DNA of 64,000 bases from NCBI GenBank assembly GCA_937915865.1, contig CALGIG010000099.1:1-64000 (forward strand). The letters are read 5' to 3'. The notes under the pieces are model-generated. The model was not told the DNA's origin. It saw nothing but the letters and a program-made list of their open reading frames with translations, and ran no database searches. A program made the position numbers and the translations under genes. Of the stretch, positions 27,165 to 34,678 are shown piece after piece. Numbering within the stretch: position 1 is the first letter of the stretch; the number at the start of each line of letters is the position of its first letter. Source of the DNA: an uncultured Prolixibacteraceae bacterium. Lineage in GTDB: Bacteria; Bacteroidota; Bacteroidia; Bacteroidales; Prolixibacteraceae.

Positions 27165-27226
27165 ACTGGTTACCGATTTTTGGGCTCTGTTGGATTTTAA
27201 TTGGCGCTCCGAAACTGGTAACCAGT
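27165..27226. promoter_or_regulatory. Inverted repeat upstream of the histidine kinase gene
   Basis: ACTGGTTACC (27165-27174) and GGTAACCAGT (27217-27226) are perfect inverted copies 42 bases apart. The second also forms its own palindrome ACTGGTAACCAGT (27214-27226). It may be an operator or an mRNA processing structure between 26510-27154 and the kinase. A -7-like TATCTTTA follows near 27247. Confidence 0.4.
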
Positions 27227-27286
27227 ATTCTGCAACATTTTAATTTTATCTTTACCAAACCGTTGTTTTAAAATCGATCGACAGAA

Positions 27287-28330
27287 ATGTATCCGGAAAA
27301 ACCGAACTCTTTTACGCGAAGAATTTCCATTTTTATTATAGGGAGCACTGTAATTAGTTTTCTTATTATAGTTGTGTTTATGCGAGGGATATTTTCCGGT
27401 TTGCAAAGCTTTTTAACTGGTTTTTTTTGGGCCTTTAGTATTAGTGTTACACAATGGGCAGGGCTCGACCTTATTTATCAATTGATTGATAAGTATATTT
27501 CGTGGATTGAATCTCCGATAAAAAAAGTGTTTGTTCAGATTATTACGTTTTTAACTTATTCGGCAAGTGCCTACATCGTAGTGCAATTTATCAACTATTA
27601 TTTATGGAAGGATATACCACCTCAAAAATCGTGGGATTGGATATTACCATCGTTACCTTCAACGTTATTGATCTCGTTTGTTATCTCTCTGATTTTTACC
27701 GCTATCGGTTTCTTTAATGCCTGGAAGCAGTCGTTTATCAGGGCCGAAAAACTGAAAGTGGAAATGATGGCTTACAAATACGAATCACTTCGTAACCAGA
27801 TCAACCCGCATTTCCTTTTCAATTCACTGAATGTGCTGAGCGATTTGGTATACGACGATCAGAAATTAGCAGTCAAATTCATTCGCCAGTTAAGCGATTT
27901 ATTCCGGTATGTGCTTGATAGCAGGGATAAAGAGCTGGTGCCATTAACCGATGAAATTGATTTTATGCAATCGTATATCTTTCTGTTGAAAACACGTTTC
28001 GAAGACAAGCTGCTGATTGAAATCGATATTAAGGCTACCCCTGATGATTACATTGTGCCAATGACTTTACAGCTCCTGGTTGAAAATGCAGTAAAGCACA
28101 ATGAGGTTTCAGAAGCTTTTCCGTTAAAGGTTCAGATAAGAAAAAATGATGAGTTTATTGAAGTTGAAAACAATATGCAACTTAAAAAAGTGGGTGAAAA
28201 CTCAAAGAAAACCGGATTGAGAAATATCACCCAGCAATTCTCGTTTTTCTCTGATAAACCAATCAAAATTATTAGTTCCGATACCAGGTACATGGTTCGG
28301 GTTCCTGTATTAAAAGCCTTGAAACGATGA
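27287..28330 (+). CDS. LytS-type sensor histidine kinase
   Basis: 347 residues. Four hydrophobic segments fill the first ~150 residues, followed by a His_kinase (PF06580-type) domain with the phospho-acceptor in LRNQINPHFLFNSLN, the N box LVENAVKHNEV and a short G box KTGLRNITQQF. No periplasmic ligand domain is seen, so sensing is likely through the membrane segments or a partner protein. The stop overlaps the start of the response regulator (28327-28330), which shows coupled translation. It is probably co-transcribed with the TonB receptor. Confidence 0.9.
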   Translation: MYPEKPNSFTRRISIFIIGSTVISFLIIVVFMRGIFSGLQSFLTGFFWAFSISVTQWAGLDLIYQLIDKYISWIESPIKKVFVQIITFLTYSASAYIVVQFINYYLWKDIPPQKSWDWILPSLPSTLLISFVISLIFTAIGFFNAWKQSFIRAEKLKVEMMAYKYESLRNQINPHFLFNSLNVLSDLVYDDQKLAVKFIRQLSDLFRYVLDSRDKELVPLTDEIDFMQSYIFLLKTRFEDKLLIEIDIKATPDDYIVPMTLQLLVENAVKHNEVSEAFPLKVQIRKNDEFIEVENNMQLKKVGENSKKTGLRNITQQFSFFSDKPIKIISSDTRYMVRVPVLKALKR

Positions 28331-29076
28331 ATATTCTGATATTGGAAGATGAAACCCGCGCAGCCAATCACCTTGAGCGTGTATTGTTAAAAATTGCCCC
28401 TGATATGAAGATTGTTGGTCGGATAGAATCGGTTCGCGATGGTATCCGGTTTTTGCAAACCAACGCCGAACCCGATCTTATTTTTTCGGATATTCAGCTG
28501 GCCGACGGATTGAGTTTTGAGATATATAACCAAGTGACAGTTCGTTGCCCGATTATTTTCACTACAGCTTACGATCATTATGCCATAGAGGCTTTCCAAA
28601 CCAATGGCATCGACTATCTGCTAAAGCCCATCGAAGAAGAGCGCCTGCAAAAAGCTATTGAAAAGGCTCGCCATTTTTCGCCCGGACTGGTACCCGAAAA
28701 ACTGTTGACCATAAACAAACCTGCCTCCGAAAGAGCATACAAATCGCGCTTTATGGTAAAAGTAGGCGACAAAATAAAAAGTGTGCCGGTTGAGGAAATC
28801 CTGGTATTTTACAGTCAGGAGAAATCCAGCTTTATAAAGACTACAGATGCTCACACGTATTGTATCGATTACGCGCTCGACCAACTGGAACCCATGCTCG
28901 ACCCCGAAAAATACTTCCGCATCAACCGCAAATACATTGTTGCTATTGGCGTCTGTACCAATATTCTGGCCTGGACCAACTCGCGCCTCCGCCTTAAAAT
29001 CGACGGAATCGACGATCCCGATATCATCGTTGCCCGCGAAAGGGTGCAGGAATTCAAAATGTGGCTGGATCGGTAA
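28327..29076 (+). CDS. LytTR-family response regulator
   Basis: 249 residues: a receiver domain (phospho-Asp in FSDIQLADGLSFEIY, switch TTAYDHYAIEAF, KPIEEE with the conserved lysine) and a C-terminal LytTR DNA-binding domain (about 145-245; SFIKTTDAHTYCIDYALDQL and YFRINRKYIVAIG). LytTR regulators bind two 9-base direct repeats spaced by 12 bases. A fitting site lies at 24082-24111 in front of the TonB receptor gene. The last 100 bases of this gene occur again at 29836-29935. Confidence 0.93.
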   Translation: MNILILEDETRAANHLERVLLKIAPDMKIVGRIESVRDGIRFLQTNAEPDLIFSDIQLADGLSFEIYNQVTVRCPIIFTTAYDHYAIEAFQTNGIDYLLKPIEEERLQKAIEKARHFSPGLVPEKLLTINKPASERAYKSRFMVKVGDKIKSVPVEEILVFYSQEKSSFIKTTDAHTYCIDYALDQLEPMLDPEKYFRINRKYIVAIGVCTNILAWTNSRLRLKIDGIDDPDIIVARERVQEFKMWLDR

Positions 29077-29122
29077 TGAGATATTCAATGATCATGGTTC
29101 AAATAAACTCGGAAAAAATCCC

Positions 29123-29229
29123 GTTAGGGATTCAATATGGGTAGCCAGATTGATGTAGCAGAAAGTTCCGTCCCGGATGGGACGGAAGAAATGGCGGCAT
29201 TACTGTTCTACCCATATATTGTGCCTAAC
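29123..29229. repeat. REP-type palindrome next to the Y1 transposase
   Basis: Outer arms 29123-29144 and 29208-29229 match as GTTAGG, six unmatched bases, then ATATGGGTAG. Inside is a second stem around CCGTCCCGGATGGGACGG. The element ends 9 bases from the transposase stop, the usual place for a REP recognised by its own transposase. Confidence 0.75.
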
Positions 29230-29237
29230 GGCACTTT

Positions 29238-29717
29238 TTAATTTTCATCTATTGCGTATTGAACAGGTTTAAAAATGTATCGTTCGTCATAAGGAACTTC
29301 AAATCTGTCCAGAAATTCAATGTATTCTTCGATAAACGATTTTCGGTGATGATGTATTTCCTGATTTTTGATGTATTCAATTACCGGGTTAACCTGGGAC
29401 TTACTGTACGAAAACGCCCCATATCCTTCCTGCCAGGAAAAACGACCTTTTGCAAATCTTTTTTGGTTTATCCATTTTGACGAGTCACCTTTAATGTCCT
29501 GCATTAAATCTGATAGCTTTTGGGTGGGGCTCATACCAAAGAATATGTGGATGTGATCGGGCATCCCATTAATTGCCAATAATTTGTGTCCTTGATTTTG
29601 AATGATCCCGGCAATGTATTGATACAGTTCGTTCTTCCAGCTTTCTCTTATTATGCTGCTCCGATCTTGAATTGAAAATACCGCCTGAATATGAATTTGA
29701 GTGTAAGTATTGGCCAT
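29238..29717 (-). mobile_element. IS200/REP-associated Y1 transposase
   Basis: 159 residues of the Y1_Tnp HUH family, which nicks single-stranded DNA with one tyrosine. The HUH motif is DHIHIFFG (His55, His57) and the catalytic tyrosine is Tyr115 in VIEYIKNQE. The start is ATG at 29717 with the usual MANTYTQIHIQAVFS opening. No TnpB is present. With the flanking REP palindrome at 29123-29229, it fits a REP-associated transposase better than a free insertion sequence. It sits immediately downstream of the LytTR regulator and next to a remnant of a second LytTR gene. Confidence 0.88.
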
Positions 29718-29835
29718 AAGAGTTTGATTTTGAATGGTTACTCAAATGTAAGAACTAATTCATAAAGAATGAAATAGATGGAATAAAGGCTAATCTTTCT
29801 TCGTTGTTCTGATGTGAAACCCAGATGGATTTAAT

Positions 29836-29935
29836 CAACTTGCGCCTCCGCCTTAAAATCGACGGAATCGACGATCCCGACATTATCGTTGCCCGCGAAC
29901 GTGTTCAGGAGTTTAAAATGTGGCTGGATCGGTAA
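29836..29935 (+). pseudogene. 3'-end remnant of a second LytTR response regulator
   Basis: This segment ends in TAA and, read in the same frame, encodes the last 33 residues of the regulator at 28327-29076 with one change (Ser to Leu). By my count 8 of 96 bases differ after the shared CAAC, and 7 of those changes are silent. The pattern suggests the end of a once-functional paralogue. Homology stops abruptly at 29836. Confidence 0.8.
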
Positions 29936-30149
29936 AGTTCCAAGTTTCAGGTTTCAAGTTCCAAGTTGGCGATTTGAGATGAGGATAGGATTTAAAAGGG
30001 CTGATTCCAGTTTTTCAAATTCCTTTCCCTTACTTTCTTTTGCCCTGAAGGGGCTACATATCAATAGCCCCGGGTTGGAAAGCCCACGACTAAATCTGTC
30101 CGCGACGAAATACCATTCAATACGCTATAGATTTTTCGGACGGAAAATA

Positions 30150-30192
30150 GCCAAAAACAAAAAAATCCATCTCTCTTTCGAAGGATGGAAAT
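30150..30192. repeat. Direct repeat left of higBA
   Basis: CCAAAAACAAAAA, then CCAT, CTCTTTCGAAGGATGG. It is a near copy, same orientation, of 30963-31003. Each unit contains a small hairpin (CCAT.. against ..ATGG). Confidence 0.7.
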
Positions 30193-30216
30193 ATTATCTT
30201 TTGAATGGCAGACTAG

Positions 30217-30585
30217 CTAAGGATTGATTTGGTAATCCCGAATAAGAAGATTTGCAGATAGATTAAGCCGGACAGCAAGATTTCTAATCATTTCAACTGT
30301 CAGTTTTCTTTTCTTATTAAGAATTTCAGAAACCCTGCTTTTGCCTCCAATTTCTGGAATCAGGTCAGCTTGTTTCAGTTGCATTTCTTCCATCCTTATT
30401 TTAATGGCTTCAATTGGGTCAGGAGCATCAATCGGGTAGTGTTGCTTTTCGTATTCGTCAACAAGCAAAGCTAAGACATCGGCTTCGTCGCTCTCAGGTG
30501 TTCCCATTGGCGCATCAAAAAATAAGTCAAGCCGGTTAAGTGCCGATTGGTAATCTTCTTCTGTTTTGATCAATTTTATATTCAT
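30217..30585 (-). CDS. higA: HigA-type antitoxin with XRE helix-turn-helix
   Basis: 122 residues. The N-terminal part is charged and helical. The C-terminal Cro/C1-type domain shows KQADLIPEIGGKSRVSEILN and LTVEMIRNLAVRLNLSANLL, the usual HigA text. It neutralises the HigB toxin encoded just upstream and represses the operon. The toxin-before-antitoxin order is typical of higBA. The start is ATG at 30585, 12 bases after the toxin stop. The operon is bracketed by direct repeats at 30150 and 30963, which suggests acquisition as a unit. Confidence 0.88.
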   Translation of the reverse strand: MNIKLIKTEEDYQSALNRLDLFFDAPMGTPESDEADVLALLVDEYEKQHYPIDAPDPIEAIKIRMEEMQLKQADLIPEIGGKSRVSEILNKKRKLTVEMIRNLAVRLNLSANLLIRDYQINP

Positions 30586-30597
30586 GGTAACCAGTTT

Positions 30598-30894
30598 CTA
30601 AATTGTATTTGCATCAACTTTATCGTATTCGGCGTGAGTTCCAACAAACCGGATAAAAATCCATTGCTTCTGAAAATTGAATTTTGCAATTAGCCGGTGA
30701 GCATTTCCTTTAATATTGAAAACAATCCTGCTGTCTTTTAATACACTGGCACTTGCATAAGTTTTAATCACATCATTGGGCGTCTTCCAATCAGACGACA
30801 TCGCAGTGTCATACCATGTTTTCAGGTACTGTTCGGTTTCTGGATGTTTTTCCCAATAAATTCTCAATGTGCTTTTTGCAATAATTCTTTCCAT
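30598..30894 (-). CDS. higB: HigB-type mRNA interferase toxin
   Basis: 98 residues from the ATG at 30894. A TTG further up at 30924 would start inside the operator region and is rejected. RelE-fold HigB text is clear: YWEKHPETEQYLKTWYD, KTPNDVIKTYASASVL, VFNIKGNAHRLIAKFNFQ and IRFVGTHAEYDKVDA. HigB cuts ribosome-bound mRNA when HigA is depleted. The gene is preceded by a perfect palindrome that overlaps a -7 element, so HigA autorepression is expected. Confidence 0.88.
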   Translation of the reverse strand: MERIIAKSTLRIYWEKHPETEQYLKTWYDTAMSSDWKTPNDVIKTYASASVLKDSRIVFNIKGNAHRLIAKFNFQKQWIFIRFVGTHAEYDKVDANTI

Positions 30895-30912
30895 TATGAA
30901 CGAATCGATATG

Positions 30913-30953
30913 CAAAAATAACAAAAGTTCCCATATTGAGAACTTTTGTTATT
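30913..30953 (-). promoter_or_regulatory. Candidate higBA promoter and HigA operator
   Basis: Perfect 14-base inverted repeat (30917-30930 / 30940-30953) with a 9-base centre. On the minus strand its proximal arm runs into TATTTTTG (30913-30920), a -7 match, 19 bases before higB. The palindrome could also end transcription from 31061-32425, but its position fits an operator. Confidence 0.55.
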
Positions 30954-30962
30954 CGATTTGTT

Positions 30963-31003
30963 GCCAAAAACAAAAATTCCATCCCTCTTTCGAAGAATGG
31001 AAT
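30963..31003. repeat. Direct repeat right of higBA
   Basis: A near copy of 30150-30192 in the same orientation: GCCAAAAACAAAAA, then CCATCCCTCTTTCGAAGAATGG. The two units flank the higBA operon with about 770 bases between them. Confidence 0.7.
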
Positions 31004-31060
31004 TTTGTTGTGAGTTTCACCACCCATGGCTTTCCCACATTTGGGAGAACGGGAAGGGGG

Positions 31061-32425
31061 CTAAATCTCAGCAAAATATTTATAGAACAGCGGAATGGTG
31101 CGTATTCCATTATAAAATTGCTGCAATTCATAATTCTCATTGGGCGAGTGGCAGTTGTCCGAATCCAGTCCGAAACCCATCAGGATAGACTTGATACCCA
31201 GCACCTGCTCAAAAGTTGAAATGATAGGAATACTACCTCCACTGCGAACAGGGATTGGACGTTTGCCGTACACTTCAACGTAGGCTTTTTCGGCAGCCTG
31301 GTAGGCTGGAACGTCAATCGGGCAACCATAAGCCTGTCCGCCATGCAGCGAGCTTACTTCAACGTTCACCGTTTTGGGGGCAATGCTTTCGAAGTATTCT
31401 TTAAAGAGTACTGCAATTTTTTCGTGATCCTGGTTGGGAACCAGTCGGCACGAGATTTTGGCATAAGCTTTCGACGGAAGCACAGTTTTAGCGCCTTCGC
31501 CGGTATAGCCGCCCCAGATTCCGCAAACATCAAAAGTTGGACGGATTCCGGTTCGTTCGGTCGTTGAAAAACCGGCTTCACCAAATACTTCTTCGACACC
31601 AATTTCTTTCTTGTAATTTTCGAGGTTGAATGGCGCTTTTGCCAGCATGGCGCGCTCTTCCGCCGAAACTTCAAGTACATCATCGTAAAATCCAGGAATG
31701 GTAATGTGCCCGTTTTCGTCGGTCATTTGAGCAATCATTTTGGCCAGCACATTTATTGGGTTGGCAACAGCTCCGCCGTACAATCCTGAATGTAAATCTT
31801 TATTTGGGCCGGTAACTTCAACCTGCCAATAAGCCAAGCCTCGTAACCCGGTGGTAATTGAAGGTACATCAGGAGCAAACATCATAGTGTCTGAAACCAG
31901 AATAACGTCGGCTTTCAGCATTTCTTTATGTTGTTCGCACCATTTACCCAGGTTAGGAGAACCGATTTCTTCTTCGCCTTCAATCATAAACTTCACGTTA
32001 CAAGGCAGGGTGTTGGTGCGTACCATCAGTTCGAAAGCTTTGGCGTGCATAAAACTTTGGCCTTTATCGTCGTTGGCGCCGCGAGCCCATATTTTGCCGT
32101 CCCGTATTTCCGGCTCAAATGGCGGAGTAGTCCACAATTCAATCGGATCAACCGGCATTACATCCATGTGTGCGTAAACCAAAACGGTTGGTTTTGATGG
32201 ATCGATAATTTTTTCGCCATAAGTTACCGGATTACCATCGGTCTCAAAAACTTCGGCATTGTCGGCTCCGGCATTCAGTAATAGTTGTTTCCAGTATTCG
32301 GCAGCGCGGTACATATCGGGTTTATGTGCGGCAAGTGAGCTTATTGAAGGAATCTGTATCAGCCCGAAAAGCTCTTCGAGAAAGCGTTTTTTGTTTTCTT
32401 CGATGTATTTTTCAATGTATTCCAT
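31061..32425 (-). CDS. M20 family dipeptidase
   Basis: A 454-residue cytoplasmic metallopeptidase of the M20 (PepV/CNDP-like) group. Zinc ligands and catalytic residues are visible: YAHMDVMPVDP, RGANDDKGQ with the bridging Asp, EGEEEIGS with the general base, SDT, and the C-terminal DSDNCHSPNE. The dimerisation insert lies between about residues 200 and 370. It likely cleaves dipeptides or acylated amino acids. No signal peptide is present. Start is ATG at 32425. It is transcribed away from araC's upstream region and is probably monocistronic. Confidence 0.9.
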   Translation of the reverse strand: MEYIEKYIEENKKRFLEELFGLIQIPSISSLAAHKPDMYRAAEYWKQLLLNAGADNAEVFETDGNPVTYGEKIIDPSKPTVLVYAHMDVMPVDPIELWTTPPFEPEIRDGKIWARGANDDKGQSFMHAKAFELMVRTNTLPCNVKFMIEGEEEIGSPNLGKWCEQHKEMLKADVILVSDTMMFAPDVPSITTGLRGLAYWQVEVTGPNKDLHSGLYGGAVANPINVLAKMIAQMTDENGHITIPGFYDDVLEVSAEERAMLAKAPFNLENYKKEIGVEEVFGEAGFSTTERTGIRPTFDVCGIWGGYTGEGAKTVLPSKAYAKISCRLVPNQDHEKIAVLFKEYFESIAPKTVNVEVSSLHGGQAYGCPIDVPAYQAAEKAYVEVYGKRPIPVRSGGSIPIISTFEQVLGIKSILMGFGLDSDNCHSPNENYELQQFYNGIRTIPLFYKYFAEI

Positions 32426-32558
32426 GTAGATGATTTTTATAGTTATCGTTGTTGTATTTGTTATCGCTGTTAAAAATAGGCATTCGGTTTTGGTTGATTC
32501 ATGAATTTATTCAGACTTAAAGATTGAAATTGTAAATTGTCAATCGTCAAATGTTAAA

Positions 32559-33425
32559 TTAAACAGTGGCTTTGATAAATTGTTGCTGATACTCGCCTGG
32601 CGTAAAACTGGTTTGCCTTTTAAACATCCGGTTAAAATTTGAAAGGTTGTTGAATCCACATTCGAAGCAAATTTGTGATATCGACAAATGGTTTTCAATG
32701 AGTAATTTACAGGCATATCCGATGCGCATTTCGTTTACAAAATAAATAAATCCCTTGCCGGTTTTTTCCTTGAAATAACGGCAAAATGCTGCTGTTGTCA
32801 TTCCAATTCGGGTGGCAACTTCATCCTGACTAATTTTTCGCTGGTAGTTGGTGTTAATAAAATGCATGATTTTATCGAGCCGGCTGTTTAGTTCCTTATG
32901 TTCTTCAAGTTGGTACCCTTTGCTGGCCAACAGTTTGTAGTTTTCGATACGAGCCATTGCATCCATCAATTTTATAAAATACAACATGCGTTCCAGTCCG
33001 CTTAATTTCAGAAGCCGCTTAAGTAGTCGGCCAATTTTGTCACTTTCGGGTTTGGTAAAGTTTACTCCTCTTTTTGCTCTTTTTAAAAGCTCATTGATTC
33101 GGTGAAATTCGGGATATGTATTGATTTCTTCTTTAAAAAAATCATTGTGAAATTGCACAACAATAGCGTTGACCCTGTTGTCTGCTTTTTCGGTTTCCTC
33201 ACTTTTCCAGAAATGTGGAAGGTTACTCCCCAAAAGAGTTATATCGCCCTCCGAAAATTTCTCAATACTATCGGCAACATACCTTTTACCCGAGCTTTTA
33301 AGTACATAAACAATTTCAAATTCACTATGGAAATGCCATGGATAAGTAAAATGGGGGAAATCGTCCCATTTGACTTTCAATAAAGTACGTGGTGGAAAGC
33401 TCACTTGTTCATGCATGATTTTCAT
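32559..33425 (-). CDS. AraC-family transcriptional regulator
   Basis: 288 residues. An N-terminal cupin-like sensing domain (FPHFTYPWHFHSEFEIVYVL, EGDITLLGSNLPHFW) is followed by two C-terminal helix-turn-helix units (ISQDEVATRIGMTTAAFCRY and the FECGFNNLSNFNRMFKRQTS signature). The cupin usually binds a sugar. It is divergent from the catabolic cluster that starts at 33556, so it probably controls that cluster. The ATG at 33425 is used here, and 33416 is an alternative. A -7-like element is at 33447-33454. Confidence 0.9.
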   Translation of the reverse strand: MKIMHEQVSFPPRTLLKVKWDDFPHFTYPWHFHSEFEIVYVLKSSGKRYVADSIEKFSEGDITLLGSNLPHFWKSEETEKADNRVNAIVVQFHNDFFKEEINTYPEFHRINELLKRAKRGVNFTKPESDKIGRLLKRLLKLSGLERMLYFIKLMDAMARIENYKLLASKGYQLEEHKELNSRLDKIMHFINTNYQRKISQDEVATRIGMTTAAFCRYFKEKTGKGFIYFVNEMRIGYACKLLIENHLSISQICFECGFNNLSNFNRMFKRQTSFTPGEYQQQFIKATV

Positions 33426-33446
33426 AGCTCATAGTTTAGTGTTGTG

Positions 33447-33454
33447 CAAAAATA
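33447..33454 (-). promoter_or_regulatory. Candidate -7 element of the araC-type gene
   Basis: Minus-strand TATTTTTG, 22 bases before the start at 33425. No convincing -33. Confidence 0.3.
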
Positions 33455-33502
33455 GTACAAAGGCCTGCTAAAATAATACTGGATAAGCTGTCGTGAAACA
33501 GG

Positions 33503-33510
33503 TATCTTTG
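33503..33510 (+). promoter_or_regulatory. Candidate -7 element of the catabolic cluster
   Basis: TATCTTTG matches TAnnTTTG, 46 bases before the URO-D-like gene in the divergent spacer with araC. The -33 region is weak, as expected of an activator-dependent promoter. Confidence 0.4.
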
Positions 33511-33555
33511 TTTTTGTTGGATTCTAATTGACAAAATCTCGATTAAACTAAAAAC

Positions 33556-34602
33556 ATGACTCACGAACAATGGAGTGTATTGGTAGATGTAATTAATCGC
33601 AAACATCTGGGACCCGCGCCCGTAGGTTTTATTATCGATAGCCCCTGGTTGCCAGGTTGGGCGGGTATTCCAACCCTCGATTATTATGCAAGCGGCTCCC
33701 ACTGGTTTGAGACCAACAAAAAAGCCATCGACACTTTCCCTGGAACTATTTTTCTTCCCGGATTTTGGTCGGAGTATGGTATGTGTAGCGAACCGTCGGC
33801 TTTTGGCGCCAAACAGGTATGGTACGAAAGCAACCTTCCTCATGCCGATAAAACCATCCATTCCATCGAAGACATTGCCAACATCATCAAACCCAATCCT
33901 AAGCTCGATGGGTTATTGCCGTTTATTATTCAGCGGCTAAAAGAATTTGAGCCTGCCATTCACGCAATGGGGCACGAAATAAAGTTTGCTATTGCCCGCG
34001 GACCACTAAATATTGCTTCATTCCTGATGGGAACTACCGAATTTATGATGGCGATTATGATGAATCCAGGAGAAACCCATCAACTCCTGAAAGTCATTTC
34101 AGAATTCATCATTGATTGGCTCCAATACCAGAAAGAGCAATTTCCTTCAATTGAAGGAATCCTGGTTTTGGATGATATTGTTGGTTTTGTAGGCGAAGAC
34201 GAATGCCGCGAATTTGTCGTACCTTACCTGAAACCCATTTTTGCTGCATTCGAAACGAAAGTTCGCTTCTTCCATAACGATGCACAGGGGCTGATCAGCA
34301 CGCCATTCCTGAAAGAAATAGGGGTTAACCTGTTCAACTTCAGTTTCGAACATTCCATTAACCAAATTCGCGAACTGGCCGGTCCAGAAGTAGCGCTATT
34401 GGGCAATTTGCCTCCACGCGATGTTTTAATGGCAGCAACGCCTGAGGTGATAAAAGCCGAAACTATTAAAATGTGGAATAAAGTAGAAGACAAAAAAGCC
34501 ATTATCTGGTCGTGCGGTGGTGGTGTTCCTCAGAATGTGCCTACTGAAAATATGCAGGCGTTCATCGAAACGATTAATGAGTTGGAAAGAAGCCTCCCCT
34601 AA
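33556..34602 (+). CDS. Uroporphyrinogen decarboxylase-like protein (methyltransferase-type)
   Basis: 348 residues of the URO-D fold, in the branch with MtaA/CmuA-like corrinoid methyltransferases rather than HemE. Visible parts: an N-terminal substrate segment (PVGFIIDSPWLPGW), KFAIARGPLNIASFLMG, VLVLDDIVGFVGEDE-type text (ILVLDDIVGFVGEDE), and the metal region FFHNDAQG with a later SCGGGVPQNVPTENM. Methyltransferase members use H-x-C plus a late Cys for zinc. Here the first cysteine is Asp. No corrinoid protein gene is nearby. It heads the catabolic cluster. The last three codons and stop fall inside a C-rich repeat. Confidence 0.78.
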   Translation: MTHEQWSVLVDVINRKHLGPAPVGFIIDSPWLPGWAGIPTLDYYASGSHWFETNKKAIDTFPGTIFLPGFWSEYGMCSEPSAFGAKQVWYESNLPHADKTIHSIEDIANIIKPNPKLDGLLPFIIQRLKEFEPAIHAMGHEIKFAIARGPLNIASFLMGTTEFMMAIMMNPGETHQLLKVISEFIIDWLQYQKEQFPSIEGILVLDDIVGFVGEDECREFVVPYLKPIFAAFETKVRFFHNDAQGLISTPFLKEIGVNLFNFSFEHSINQIRELAGPEVALLGNLPPRDVLMAATPEVIKAETIKMWNKVEDKKAIIWSCGGGVPQNVPTENMQAFIETINELERSLP

Positions 34603-34620
34603 CCCCTCCGAAGGAGGGGA
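34591..34620. repeat. C-rich intergenic repeat (copy C)
   Basis: CCTCCCCTAACCCCTCCGAAGGAGGGG, quoted as CCTCCCCTAACCCCTCC then GAAGGAGGGG. It is related to 26346-26381 and supplies the stop codon TAA of the upstream gene. Confidence 0.7.
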
Positions 34621-34678
34621 ACCCAACCCTGGGAATTGGATATTTGTTATTGGATATTGTAACTTTTGAAATTAAAAA

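Larger units (their letters stand above)
29718..30216. other. Accessory intergenic stretch with repeats and a gene remnant
   Basis: About 500 bases without an intact gene. It holds the LytTR 3' remnant (29836-29935), a degenerate direct repeat of the form TTCCAAGTTTCAGG near 29938-29967, a hairpin GGGGCTA/TAGCCCC at 30050-30071, and a hairpin repeat at 30150-30192 that recurs on the other side of higBA. Confidence 0.6.

Noticed and set aside
29889..30227. 112-codon plus ORF after the LytTR remnant
   Set aside because: It reads the remnant out of frame and then crosses repeat sequence, so it is not a gene.
30150..31003. CRISPR-like repeats
   Set aside because: Only two copies, with a toxin-antitoxin operon between them and no spacer array or cas gene.
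33436..33861. Minus-strand ORF opposite the start of the URO-D-like gene
   Set aside because: It is antisense to a well-supported gene and to the divergent promoter, and its text has no family resemblance.
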